64,000 bases of DNA, taken from assembly GCA_030549335.1 (NCBI GenBank), contig CM060186.1, positions 20,203,189 to 20,267,188 on the forward strand. Direction: 5' to 3'. Source of the stretch: Pontederia crassipes (taxonomy: Eukaryota > Streptophyta > Magnoliopsida > Commelinales > Pontederiaceae). The position numbers and the translations under genes are program-made. Of this stretch, positions 46,578 through 58,814 are shown in pieces. The notes under the pieces are model-generated. The model was not told the origin of the DNA. It searched no databases and was given only the letters and a program-made list of their open reading frames with translations. Positions within the stretch are counted from its first letter, which is position 1. Each line of letters starts with the position of its first letter.

Positions 46578-47765
46578 CTAGTGATGAGAGGTCATTTTAT
46601 TAGGGATTAAGGTGATATGAATTCAAACTAGATCCATCCATGTACATTATCATGTGTAGAATCATGATCATTTTAAATTTATTATAAATTCGTCCTAGAA
46701 AAATTACCAAGGATTACATATAATTCAACCCCAGGTTCACACAATTCTCAACTTCCCTTTTTAATACTACTAGTATATAGTATATACCCCATGTGATGCG
46801 TGGAAGGTACAAATAAAACTTATCACATAATTATATATTTTAATTTTTAAAAAAAAAATATATACCATTGAATGTTTTATCTCTATTTATTTTTAAACCT
46901 TCATATAAAATAATATAAATAAACATATTAAACTAAAAAAGTGTTTTCATATTTATAATATATATATATATATATATATATGTTTTTAACCGATAAGTTA
47001 GATACTTTAACGAGAATTTGTTCCTATAATTTTATAACTTTATCTAATCTCATATGATTAATATAAAATGACATTAAAAACAACTTAAGTCTATTATAAC
47101 ATTTATTTAAATTATAATTCTTAAATGAATATGCATTATTTTCCAAATAATATTTTTTTGTGTTACTTTCTATAGTTTTAAGATCAATACCTATATTACT
47201 TCAATTATTATTTAACATATTTTAATTTTAATTTTTTCAACCATATCATATATTTATTATTGCCAAAATACTTTATGTTGAAAAAAATATTTTCATACAC
47301 ATGATTTTGTTCTTAAATAATAAAGGTACAATATAAATATTAATGGTTAAGAAATGATGAAAAAATTATTTCAATGATATCTATAGTTTTCTCTTATAAT
47401 TATTAATCCAATAATTTTATAAATTAATATTTAAATTAATTATAATATTTTAATATGAATATTTGACATTTTTTAAATATCTTATTCTCTTTGTATATTG
47501 TAGTATAAGATATGTTATTCTAAAATTAGAGGTTAGAGTATAAATATAAATATTTAAATATTTCTTTCTATTGGTGATGAGAGGTCATTTTATTAGGAAG
47601 GATGATATGAATTCAAAGTAGATCCATCCATGAACATTATCATTTATATATTCATGATAATTTTAAATTTAGTATAAATTCATTCTAAAAAAATTACCAA
47701 GTACTACATATAAATCAACCGTAGGTTCACACAATTCTCTTCTTCCCTTTTTAATACTATTCATA
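46578..47765. repeat. Roughly 200-bp direct duplication about 1 kb apart
   Basis: Positions 46580-46750 and 47570-47760 share GATGAGAGGTCATTTTATTA, GATATGAATTCAAA, TAGATCCATCCATG and CACACAATTCTC then TTCCCTTTTTAATACTA. The DNA between them is AT-rich with a (TA)n run near 46957-46982. Confidence 0.75.
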
Positions 47766-49786
47766 TGCAACTTTGTCATTTCTTTTGTTTCGTTATACAC
47801 ATGCTTAATCAATTTAAAAATGTAGTTATCGTATGAATAAAGAAATTAAATTTATTATGCTTACATATCACCTGCAGGAACTAGCTAAAAGTTAGTATAA
47901 ATCTTTCGTGGGTTTGAAAAAAAAGGATTCTATGAAATTATTGGTTCTGAAATCGTATTTTACTTTATTCGATATATTGATAATTATAAATAAATTAATT
48001 ACCATATTACAATATAATTGATATCATATAATTAAATATTTATCATATGTGGTGTTTTGTAGTTATCAACTAATTCTATCATTAAATTTATCAAAATAAA
48101 TATTCATTTGATAGGGCATAACACGAGTCAAAATCAATAAAGTGCAATAGAAATCCTATTAGAGTTTGATCAAATTAAATTAATTAAAATCTCATTAGAT
48201 CACAAAACAGAATCCACTAAATTTAACTCCATTCAAAATTTCAAACAAACCTATTTAAAGTCCCTAGTCCACTCATCTTCCCCATCCCCACGACCTTTTC
48301 CACCTCGACTTGTGGTAACAGTCATGCATCATCTCTTTAAGCTCCCCTCCGCAGTCCGTACCAATCAAGCGAATGCTTATTATAATGACCCGATGTTCAA
48401 AATTATCTCGTTAAATAATTTCACATGAGCAACGAAGGTGATCACTACTCTTTTCACCTATCAAAATGCATTATAAATTTGTACGGATCGAAAATCTAAA
48501 ACGAATAATTTCTTAATTGGTTCGACAGTGTTACACCTATCCTCTCATCTTATCGCAAGAAACAATGAAAATTAAGATATGAAGTCATCGTATTTGATGA
48601 ATATGAAATTTATAATAGTTTTAAATTATGTCGTTCCACTACCATTGCATCGTACGTCCATGATTACACCTTGACATTTTGCCATGTACATGTACAATTG
48701 TGTCAAACATCGACTACGCGATTGGGTTGCACCATTATTGCACACTCAATTGCAAGCATTCTCACGTCATGCATGGACACTAGAAACCTAATACCGCACC
48801 AAGGTGACAAACATCGTCACAACTAACAAGGAGCCACGCTTTGTTATTGAACCATGCACATGTTTCACGTCTAGGTGGTTGTGAAATGTATTTTAAACAT
48901 TGCACGGTTAGAACTATGTTTCACATTGTTAACGAATTAATAAGTGAATAGTAAATTAATTAACAGATAGCAGATGATGATTAGCGATTAAAAATTATAA
49001 TACATAATTGTTTGATAAATTTAATGGTAGAATTAGCTGATGAATATAAAATGACATAATTAGATATATGACTAATTATTTAATTTGAGCATTATAAAAA
49101 TTATATTATAATACAATAAATTAAATATTTATATATTAATTAAATAAAATAAAATTTCACAACTAATTTTTTTTGTTAAAATATATAGAAATTTATATTG
49201 ACAATAAATTTTATATAGTGCACCCATGATGTAAAAGTATTAATTGTGAAATTAATTTTTATTCATTGTTAACATATAAATAATTTGTAATTAATTAAGC
49301 ATGAATATAAAAATAAATACAGTCAAATAATTATAAAATAAAAATGAAAAAAATAATAAGATAAGTTAAAAAAAATATATTTGAATAGGGATAAAATTGA
49401 AAAATTTTATAAAACGCTAATCTCTAAACGCTAATAGAAGTAGCTAGCTTTTCAATATTTTTATTTAAAACTCTAAATGCCACTTATTTTTATCATTTAT
49501 CAAATAAAAGAATTAGCGTTTGAATCGCTCAACGCTACTTGAAACATTAATTTTGACGTTACCAAACATAGCTCCGACATAATCGCATTCTAGGTGTTCC
49601 CACTATGCTCTGGCACCATTGAATGTTAGTTGTCATAAATTGCACACATGCCATCAGTCGCCATGACTTGGACAACATGTTGCCATGTTTTGCAAATGTC
49701 ACGTTTAGCCTTATAATCTAAGAGGTATGGGGTTTCTATCACACTATCATCGAAGGACCTATCAAGTCATTTTGGCTTGGCCATGT
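47766..49786. other. AT-rich spacer, nothing recognised
   Basis: No gene, LTR pair or transposon end was identified. A stretch near 48380-48560 carries the LTR-like pattern noted for the spacer after the RabGAP gene. Confidence 0.4.
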
Positions 49787-51194
49787 CACTACAAGAAAAT
49801 TATCATTTTCCGACGGACAATTTCCAACGGATAGAAATCCGTCGTAATTTGCGACATATTTTGCGATGGAAATATTTTTGTCGGAATTTGGGACGGTTAA
49901 AATCATCGGAAATGAAAATAATAAATTATGTAATTTGTTATATTATTTTATTTTTATGAAAATAATAAATTATATAATTTGTTATATTATTATTTTATTT
50001 TTTGACGATTAAGAACGTCGATATTTTAGAAATAATATAATATAAAGAATATTTTATTAATATAATTAGCGATAATTTAAACCATCATAATTTTCACGAT
50101 TCCGACCGTCGATAAATGAAAAATAATATAATATAAAGAGTATTTTATTAATATAATTAGCGACAGTCCGAACCGTCGCAAGTTCCAATGATTTTGACCG
50201 TCGGCAATAATTAGCGATAGTTCAAACCATCGATAAAAAAATATTATATATAACCAAATATAGTATTTTATTTTTATAATTAAATAATTTTCGACGGTCA
50301 CAATCGTCGGTAACTTTAAAAATAATTAATATTTACTTTAAAAATAATTTTTGACGGTCACAACCGTCGGTAATTAAAATTTCATTATCCCATTTTTTTC
50401 CATTTTTTCGCTTTCTCATCTTTTCACCTATATATATATATATTAATCTTTCCCAAATCCCACCCTTTATTTCTTTCCCCCTCTCCTCTCCCTCTCCCTC
50501 TCCCTCTCCCTCTCCCTGTCGGCGAGCCTCTCCCGACCGGATGTCAAGTGTCGACCGCCGGCGACCCTCTCCTTGCCGGCGTCCCTCTCCCGTCGGCGTC
50601 CCTCTCCCCTTCTCTCTCTCCAGCCCAGACCGCCAGGCGACCGGATCGGCCACCTGGCGGTCGAATCCGGCCGCACTGGCGGTCGAATCTCGGTCGCTGG
50701 CCACCTGGCGGTCGTTCTTTTTGCTAGCCTTCGGATTGGCCGCCTGGTAGCTGAATTTGGTCGCTGGCCGCCGGTTTTTTATATTATAAAAATTCTTCGC
50801 AACGGTTTTGACCGTTGAAAGTTTTGACTGTCGCGCGACGACTGCCGAAATTATCGGCGGTTGCTACCGCCAATATTTGCGGCGATCATCGCGACCTTCG
50901 AAAGTTTCAACGATCGTGGACATCGATGTTTCGACGACCACCGCAAATATCGGCGGTTCACGACCGTCGAAATTTTCGGCGGTTCGCGATCGCCGAAAGT
51001 TTCGACGGTTGTGACCGCCGGACTTCCATCGAAATTTTTGAGTTTTTTTCCAATCATAAAAAATTAATTTGCGATAACCATTTTACGGATGAATCGATTC
51101 CGTCGAAAAAACCGTCGAAAATCATCATTTTCGACGATTTTCGAGAAATTACAAATAGTCGAAACCGTCTGTAATTCTCATCTTTCTCGCAGTG
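49787..51194. mobile_element. Non-autonomous CACTA (En/Spm) element, complete ends
   Basis: It starts CACTACAAGAAAATTATC and ends TCTTTCTCGCAGTG, a CACTA-type inverted end, flanked by the 3-bp target duplication TGT (49784-49786, 51195-51197). The inside is packed with direct and inverted copies of a GACGGT...ACCGTCG motif (GACGGTCACAACCGTCG and variants). Such arrays are known binding sites of the TNPA protein in En/Spm. A (CCCTCT)n run and GC-rich DNA fill 50465-50760. There is no transposase, so it would depend on an autonomous partner. Confidence 0.88.
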
Positions 51195-51632
51195 TGTTGT
51201 TGATTAGTATTGGATTGACATTTTACTCTTCTTATTAGTGATTTCATAAACGAAGCTAAAAAATGGTTAAATAGGTGGATAAAATTAGTTGGAAACTAAA
51301 TATTGGAAATGTACCAATTTTTATAGAGAACATTATATCGTGTTATATTATATTATATTAAAGAGATATATAGCGTAGTTGAAAATATAGTGATCTTCAA
51401 ATCATTGATCATATTTTATGGACCCTCTCCCTTCCATATAACAAAAGATTGTTTCACCAAAAAATTGCAATCTTTTGTTTAAAAAGTACGCTTGTCATTG
51501 ACTTATCTATCTTTGGTCATTATAGGCAAAAGTACCTTAACATATCCTAATAAAAATTTGTTAGATCATAGAAAGCTACTATCAATCTGAGTATCGAATA
51601 TAGAATAAGTAGTACGACACATAGAACAGTAA

Positions 51633-52428
51633 AGGTTTGTTTGGAAAATAACTAACGGAGGGATGGGATGAGGTGGTGTGGTGAGTGATGGGGTGGAGTG
51701 ACGTAGTGTGTTATTCGAAAGTTCATGTTTGGATAATAAATTATATAATATGTGGGGTGGGGTAATGAATATTTTATTTATATAAAGTCATTTTTATCTT
51801 TTATTATATATTTAAAGTATTCCTAATTGTTAATTAGGGATGAGCATGAACCGGGATGACCTGGTTGCCCTCGTCCGTACCAGCTAGGATTTTTTAAATT
51901 TTTTCCTGACCCGATGGATAATTGGGTCAGAACTGAGTATCATTTCTTTGACACCCGGCCGGGTCGGGTCGAAATTGAATCCAGATTTTACGTTCCAACC
52001 CGGTTAAATATATTATATTAATATTAAATTATTTTTAAATAGTATATTTATGTTTATTTTGAATAAAATTTTGTATTTAGTAAAAAGTTTTATTTAATAA
52101 AAAATTATAGATAATATGTATTCATATTAGAAAAAAGATAATATATGATGATATATATATCAATGAATGAGAGAGAGGAAAAGAAAGAGAGGTGGTTTAA
52201 TTTGGTAAGAAGAGAAATAATTTAATCTATAATACAAAAAGAAAAAGATGCTAATTTGGTTTAAAATAATCTATCCCTCCTGAATGAAAAATGTGATATT
52301 TAAAGGACTTAGCTATTCAACCCAACCCCTCTTAACTTAACTAAAATATGTAGTCGAACATGGTTTAATTAATTTCATTTCCTCATATTTCACACCACCC
52401 CTTCGTAGCTCTCAATCCAAACAGACTC
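51633..52428. mobile_element. Harbinger-like non-autonomous element, TAA target duplication
   Basis: Inverted ends AGGTTTGTTTGGA (left) and TCCAAACAGACTC (right) fit the GGGTCTGTTTGGA-type ends of plant PIF/Harbinger MITEs. TAA lies on both sides (51630-51632, 52429-52431). Within it, 51835-52010 (TAGGGATGAGCATGAACCGG onward, with GGCCGGGTCGGGTCG) looks like a nested hAT-type MITE fragment. No open frame is convincing. Confidence 0.6.
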
Positions 52429-52780
52429 TAAGGAAATGAAAAGTAAAAATATTGTAGAATTAAAGCAATGTAAAATAACGTATTGATTATTGGATCAAAG
52501 TTATCATATTGATATTTTATTTTCATCAGATATTGTAAGATTGACTATTGACTATCATTATTCTTGCTCAGAAAAAAAAAGACATATTAATTATCAATTA
52601 TCGAACGATTACTCATGACTTATTCTATTTTGAAATTTATGATTATTGTAATTGTCTTTTATACTTGTGTGTAAGGTCTCACGTGAGAATTACATTCTCT
52701 ACATGCTCAACTTGCAAGTGATTGATTTTAGGGAATAAGAACTATCTGGGAGTAAAAAGTGACTATATATATATATATAT

Positions 52781-52905
52781 ATATGAGAGTTATCGTTGGA
52801 TTCTCATCTAACGACTCACAAATGGATGCATTTTTTTTTTGAGATCTTGATGATTTTGGATGGTGTTTATTTATGAACTTAAGGATCCAACGATAATTCA
52901 TATAT
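52781..52905. mobile_element. Small hairpin MITE next to a (TA)n run
   Basis: ATATGAGAGTTATCGTTGGA (52781-52800) and TCCAACGATAATTCATATAT (52886-52905) are imperfect inverted repeats around a roughly 80-bp loop. TA-rich DNA on both sides hides any target duplication. A TA-targeting (Tc1/Mariner) MITE is possible. Confidence 0.5.
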
Positions 52906-53905
52906 ATGAGCCTTGTTTTACTTGATTTTATTAGATAAGAATGTTGGTGTGCATGATGATTAGTGCTCATGATGATGAAGGTAGCCACAAACGAGTTTAA
53001 GGTCTTTAATTTTTTTTAAATTTCTTTTATAATCAAATTGTAATAGTTATTTCAATGGTTATTTTGAAAAACAATGTACTACATTTGTTATTATGATCGA
53101 AGACAAAGTAATCAACTGCACTTCGAAAGTATTTAATAGATTTATAGCAATAGCATGTTTTTTTAAATGTTGTAGTTGGTATCATAGTCGAGATATCTTT
53201 ATTCACATTATAAAATAGATAAAAAATCAATGTGAAAGCATCGCACATAGCCTTTGTGCCTCACATGTATAAGTCAATTTCTAATGTATGGCACTAAACT
53301 CAATTGTAGATGCTTCCAAAACTCACACATATTTGCCATGGTCCAAAGGTTGTCAATAAGGAATTGAACAAAAATGTGAGTCAAACGGGCCATGTTAGTC
53401 ACATTGTGAGTAATCATTAGGAACAACCGTAGGTGATTGCTAATCCACAACTACAACTATAACAAGACAGCCCCAAGAACGATCAAAGCACTTTTTAAAA
53501 GCTTCAATCGTCAAAATTTAACAACATTGATGAATTTTACATAGTCAAAAGAGATGGATTGACTCAATGGAATCTTCTATCTTAAGCAATGTGGGGTAAG
53601 TCACAATGTTTTGTACATTTCATTTGTTGGTTGACACTGCACTAGACTAGAGGATGACTAATCGCGATATCAAATTCGCCAACCAGAAGAAAATTCCTTG
53701 AGAAATCCCTTATTGCTAAGGAAAATAATATTATTTTTGAAATTGTCTGACACGAGGGAGATGAGAATTGCGGCACAAATAAACTAGTTCAAGAAATTGG
53801 TTTACAAAATGGAGGTGAATGCAACCCAAAACGATCATGAAATTAGAAGTGCTCTTTATACAGATGGACTACATACTACTATTCTTGGCTCGATCACCAC
53901 CCATT
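52906..53905. other. Spacer, nothing recognised
   Basis: No gene, repeat pair or transposon end was recognised in this kilobase. Base composition is less AT-rich after 53270. Confidence 0.4.
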
Positions 53906-54275
53906 CACTACAAGAAATCTGTGTAATAATGATGCGGATTAGCATCTAAAAAGTTGCAATGCTAAAGCGACGCCCTTAGCGATGCAACTATGTCTCCTTA
54001 GGTCGGAAAACTCGTGATGCAAATAGCCTCGCCTTTGCTTCGGTTTAGCGTCGCCTTAGTGTTTGAAAAATGTGACACCCTGTTGGCACCTTCTCGACGC
54101 TACAACGACACTATAAATGCGTGCACGAACATGCAAATGCACAGCAAATATCAACGCCCATTTAGCGTAGCAAATTCGTGATGCTACGCTGCATACTTTA
54201 TCCCCTCAAATTGGACTACGCCAAGGCGGCGCTAAAGTGAGAGCTTATATTTCGCGTGGCCTTGACGTCAGCGTA
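53906..54275 (+). mobile_element. Left terminus of an outer CACTA element
   Basis: CACTACAAGAAATC at 53906 is a CACTA terminus. It is followed by subterminal motifs around GCGACG and TTAGCG in both orientations (AAGCGACGCC, TTAGCGATGC, TTTAGCGTCGCC). A second CACTA terminus starts at 54276, so this is an outer, interrupted element or a duplicated end. Its partner end may lie beyond the window; similar motifs reappear at about 63860-63960. Confidence 0.65.
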
Positions 54276-54950
54276 CACTACAAAAAAATCGGCGAATATC
54301 GACTCAACTATAGAAACACTATTGCGACGCTATTGCGTCTCTATAAAATATAGCATCTTTTTCACGTCTACTTAGCACTGACAAATAGCATCGCAATAGA
54401 ACCAAAGGACAAGGAGACGCTACTAGCGTAAAAAAAATGACGATATCTCGATGTTAAGATGACGCGTAATGTCTCCTTGTGAGCAGTTAATTGGCGGCGC
54501 TAACGCGACGCGAAAGTGGCGCAGAAATCGTAGACACTATTCCGGCACTCAAGAGACGCTAAGTTTATGCATAAGTTGAGGCTAACATCATGTTAATGGG
54601 GTCGCCAATGCAACACTAAGGTGACGATCTTTATGTCGACGTGAATATGATGCTTCGGTGACGCAAAGGACGATATATTTAATATAGTGTCGATCATGTG
54701 TGCGAAGCTACGGAGTCGCAAATGAAATATTTTTGCCTCATTACAATCATATTTTCTTCCCTTCCCACACCATACAATTATATAATGTATATAATGATTC
54801 ATCACAGGCATAATATCAATTATATTCATCGCACAATATCTAAGATAAGAATATGAAAAATAATAAACTGAACTAACAAAAGTATAACTACTATATGTAA
54901 TCTAATAACAAGTGTATAAGTAACAAAAATATAGTTGCAAAGTTTCTATC

Positions 54951-56170
54951 CTAAGTTTGGGAGTTGTTGTTGTCATTACGGAATCCTAACATGCTCGGTC
55001 CTTGGCCTCGTGGGGATTGATTCTGTGGTAGGATCAATCCCTGAATCACCTGCAATAAAGGAGCCAACTGTTGTGATAGCTACTGCGACACCTGCTACGA
55101 TATTTGCTGCAATAGCCGTTGTGATAGCTGTGTCACATCAGGTGTAATGGATGAGCTCAGAGTATATGGGCCGTCTGATATCCTCCGCTCCTCCTGGTAC
55201 CTAAGCAATTGTGCCTAGGCCACACATGTATCCTCCACATGCTATGTCGGCCACCTCCTCCCAAATAACAGTGTCCTTTACAAAATAGAAAATTTACACA
55301 ATCATATAAATATTATATATTATATAAATTATATAACATAAAAAATACATAAATTAAAAACATGAACCACTTTTCAGAAACATTACTTGGTGGCTGAGTA
55401 TTCATATCATCTCTGTACTTTTCAGCTATCGTCGCATCATACTCATCCAAAAAAATTTAAAACATCACCAACCAAGTGAACATGTGATGAGATTTACTAA
55501 AAGCCTACGAGCAGTGGGCGTGACCAAATTAATATTTTGGCTCTTATGCATGACCTCGTAGATTACGCGAAAGTTCACAGTACCGCTTTGTTTCTCCTCC
55601 TGTAATAAAATTTCAAATTTTATAAAATAAGTACAAGTTAAAAGTTTGATTATTCGAATTTATATGTAAATTACTATGCGTCGTTATGCTCATCAAATCG
55701 CATCGACCCGCCTATGTGGATGTGGGCCTCGGGCTTCAAAATTGGTTAACTCTTACCTTTTTTTACTTTCTTTGTCATTGTTCATCCGTCATGTATGAAT
55801 ATCAAATACTTAGACTTTAAAAAATTATAAACTTAATAAAAAATAATTTAAATGTAAATATACTTATCACTTTCTACATAAGAACTCTCAGACCGAGCAC
55901 CTAATATGTCTCGGGCATCTTTGTATGCCTTGCTCCAAAGTGAGGCCAGTGGATGTGATGACCTTAGGAAACTTATATAATCGATTTCGGAAGTATTTCG
56001 CAACCACCTCCTCAAAAGCTCTTTGGATTGTCCCCAAACTAAGATCCGGATGAAACTGATTTGCCTCCTAAATAATACTATAAAATTTTGTAATTTAAAA
56101 ATAATATAAAACAATTGATGTAACCTAAAAAGAATATCGTACCATAAAGGCCCAAAAGATGACATCCTAC
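54951..56170 (-). pseudogene. TNPA/Ptta-like second CACTA transposase gene, 3' part
   Basis: The C-terminal end is Gln-rich (LSQQLAPLLQVIQGL, PRGQGPSMLGF, RNDNNN and stop at 54951-54953). Upstream, exon-like pieces read PEAHIHIGGSMRFDEH (about 55685-55745), SGTVNFRVIYEVMHKSQNIN (about 55525-55605) and DEYDATIAEKYRDDM (about 55390-55450). This order fits the plant transposase Ptta/En/Spm (Transposase_24) family, with its conserved GGS and 'E..H' blocks. Stops interrupt the Gln-rich part, so it looks inactive. An upstream piece at 55848-56165 probably belongs to the same gene. Assignment to the family is from motif pattern only. Confidence 0.5.
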
Positions 56171-56504
56171 ATTTGAATTATGACATCTTTCCACGATCCT
56201 ACCTCTTCCGACAAGTGAGAAAGAACAAGAGCACTGATATCCCGCATGGTATTAGTGGGTATAAAAGTGGTCTTACAAATTTCAAAGAAGAATTAATTTT
56301 CAATGATAAGCAAAATTATAATAAAAATTCTACAACTTATTTAACTTACGACAGAGCAATATTATTCACAGTGATCACCCCATTATCGTGTAATTTCTTT
56401 TCATCTGTCGAAGAAGAATCATCACTCGATATAGCTGGGATAGGTTGAGAAGGTCTGACATCATCAATGGACCCTAATACAAAATCAATCATTAGTGTCA
56501 TATC

Positions 56505-57267
56505 TAGGAGTGGCACATAATTCTGTTCGGGGCGTGGGACACTCTCCCCGCCCCGACCCCATTGACTGGCCCCCGTCCCCGACTCCGATCCGAATTTTTG
56601 GTACGGGGAGAATTTTATCTCCCGTCCTGATTCCCGTGGGGGTTCGAGGTCCCGTAGGGATTTCGATTCTCTAAACCCCTTGGCCTCTTCTAGTAAGAAC
56701 GATCGTTGCCCTCTTCAAACGAGGGTTGTTGTCGTCGCTCTCCTCCGTCGTTGTCGCCGCTGTAAGCCTAAAAGTTAAACCCCAATTTGGACCAGAGTAA
56801 ATCAAATCGAACCAGTAAAAAATCGGTCAAAACTGGTTAAAATTGGCCAAAATTGAAAAAAATGGGTTGAACCGTGTTTTTTAGTTCAGCCAAAATTTTT
56901 TATTATTTTTTACTGAGACATAATTTGATAAAATATATTAATATAAATTTGAAAAATATCCAAAATAGATTTCTCCATTAACATTCATATTAACTCATTA
57001 GCCTCCTCCTTCATTTATACATATCTATTTACTCTCACTTTGTTACTACTATCAATGTGAGACTATTTTTGCACCCACTTGTTCTTTAGGGTGCGGGGAT
57101 TCGAGGCCTCGTGAGACGAGGACAACTCCCCCCGCACTGATCCTCGAAAAAGAGTTCGGGAATAATTTTTTTCCATCCCCAACCTCACTAGAGAAAAATT
57201 CTCTGAGTTTGGAGCCCCGATCGGTTCCCCGCAGGACCCATAGGGGATGGGGATATTGTCACCGATA
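56505..57267. mobile_element. hAT-like non-autonomous element inside the CACTA
   Basis: A perfect 8-bp duplication GTCATATC flanks it (56497-56504, 57268-57275). The ends are TAGGAGTGGCA at the left and TGTCACCGATA at the right, imperfect inverted repeats of the hAT TAGGGGTGGCA type. The inside carries inverted GC-rich arms (CCCCGTCCCCGACTCCGATC near the left; GGAGCCCCGATCGGTTCCCC near the right) around an AT-rich centre. No gene is seen. Confidence 0.78.
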
Positions 57268-57320
57268 GTCATATCAAATTAAACTACTGATAATTGATAT
57301 ATGTACAATAAAGTTTTCAC

Positions 57321-57816
57321 CTCGAGTGATGTCTATCGCTGCATGATACATGGAACGTGACAAGTCGGGTGTATGTGCAATCGACGACGTAGCAACTGAC
57401 ATTTTTAAAAAATGATTAATGTAATTAAGTGAGAAATATAATTTTAATAATAATAAATATATACCTAGGGTAAGATGTCGCTCGCTAATATTGGAATGTG
57501 GTGAAGCATCCGATAATCTCGACGGTGGCATAGCAACTGTCATCATAAAAAAATACTTAAAATACTTGCATGTATTTAAATTTATGGAATATACAAAAAA
57601 TAATCTGGTGTGATATGTCGATCGTCATTGTGCGATCGAGACATCTTGATTATGTGCCCTGTTGATGGTGGAGAAACTGTCACAACAACAAAATAATTAG
57701 AAAAATGTATCGCCTACTATGTGACATGTACCAAGAGTGATATGTGGAGACGACCCATCAATGGATCGCCACACTATGTGGCAGTCCGACTACATGCCCC
57801 GTCGACGACGGAGCAA
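57321..57816 (-). repeat. Array of four short homologous exons in the CACTA transposase region
   Basis: Minus-strand exon-like units lie at 57816-57732, 57676-57605, 57536-57465 and 57395-57321. Each follows an AG acceptor (usually TGACAG or TGTCAG) and starts TTGCT or TTTCT; three end before a GT donor. Lengths are 85, 72, 72 and 75 bp. The last three are phase-symmetric (enter and leave in the same phase), so they could be spliced in any number. They encode related 24-25-residue blocks (VAMPPSRLSDASPHSNISER, VSPPSTGHIIKMSRSHNDDR, VATSSIAHTPDLSRSMYHAA). The 85-bp unit has an in-frame stop and changed phase, and the 57605 unit has lost its GT (AT instead). Confidence 0.6.
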
Positions 57817-58169
57817 CTGACATTATTAAAAAAATAAATGTAATTATTATAAGCAGCTATAAATAAGCAACTGAAAATAAATATATCACTTGGTGGTCCT
57901 GATGGCTCACTCATCTGGAGTGAATACTTAAAAATGCGAGATGACTGAGAAGCTCGACCTCTAATAATCATAACTAAAAAAAGTAAGAAACTTGTGTTAT
58001 TATTAGTAACCATATATAACTGAAAAAAGTAACAAGCTTGTTCATTAGAAGAACTATGGGATTCATTTGCTTGTTTCATATTCTGATTCATTTTCATCAT
58101 CTTCGTCATCATCGCTATAATCTTGATTTGAGTTATCGTTAATAAAATTGTCAAAGTTCACTTCTAAGA

Positions 58170-58565
58170 GGTCATTTGAATTGAAGTTTTCCATTGGCTC
58201 AACGTCATCGACTATTTGAATATTCTCAATTTCTTGGCTACATCAATCATCTCATTCACTCTATCGTCTCGATAGTAATTATCTACGGCCACATCGTTGT
58301 ATATGGATGATGTTGCATTATCATTTACCATTATTTTTGCTAAGAATAGTCTACTTCTCACTTAGCATGATGTCCACCATTCATCTTTGGTTCTTTTCGA
58401 TGGATACTTAGTATAGTACACTTGTTGCGCTTGTTCCGCCAATACGAATGGATCGTATGACTGAAGTCTCGATCAAAGATTACTATCCACCAATTTAAAC
58501 TTTTGATCGATCCAAACTCCTTTCTCTGAATCAAACCAATGACATTTTAGCACCATAACTTTGTT
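58170..58565 (-). pseudogene. TNP2-type CACTA transposase remnant (DUF4216 region and tail)
   Basis: On the minus strand LKCHWFDSEKGVWIDQKFKL, then FVLAEQAQQVYYTKYPSKRT and an acidic tail match the C-terminal DUF4216 region of plant TNP2 transposases (V.FKCDWFD...; PFVLA.QA.QVFY..DP). The main catalytic Transposase_21 domain is missing. The expected position (58570-59480) holds only G/A-rich repeats and the terminus. A TGA interrupts the reading shortly after the KDEWWTSC stretch. The element is therefore internally deleted. Confidence 0.65.
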
Positions 58566-58814
58566 CAATTTTTCCAAAAATAAGATAATTATATGATATT
58601 TTCTATAACGTCGTAGTAATCAAAGTTGTTGTCCCCGTACATGCTTCCTTGAACACATATTTCGATGTTAACTGTTGAACGTTGTCGCCTATATTCTTGT
58701 ATGGAATCTATATTCATTAACTATTACGTCACAATAACTAAGAACTTGTTTCTTTGGTCCATGACTCAAATATTGAATTTTTAAATCTGTAACTGACCCA
58801 AAGCATTGGTGGAA

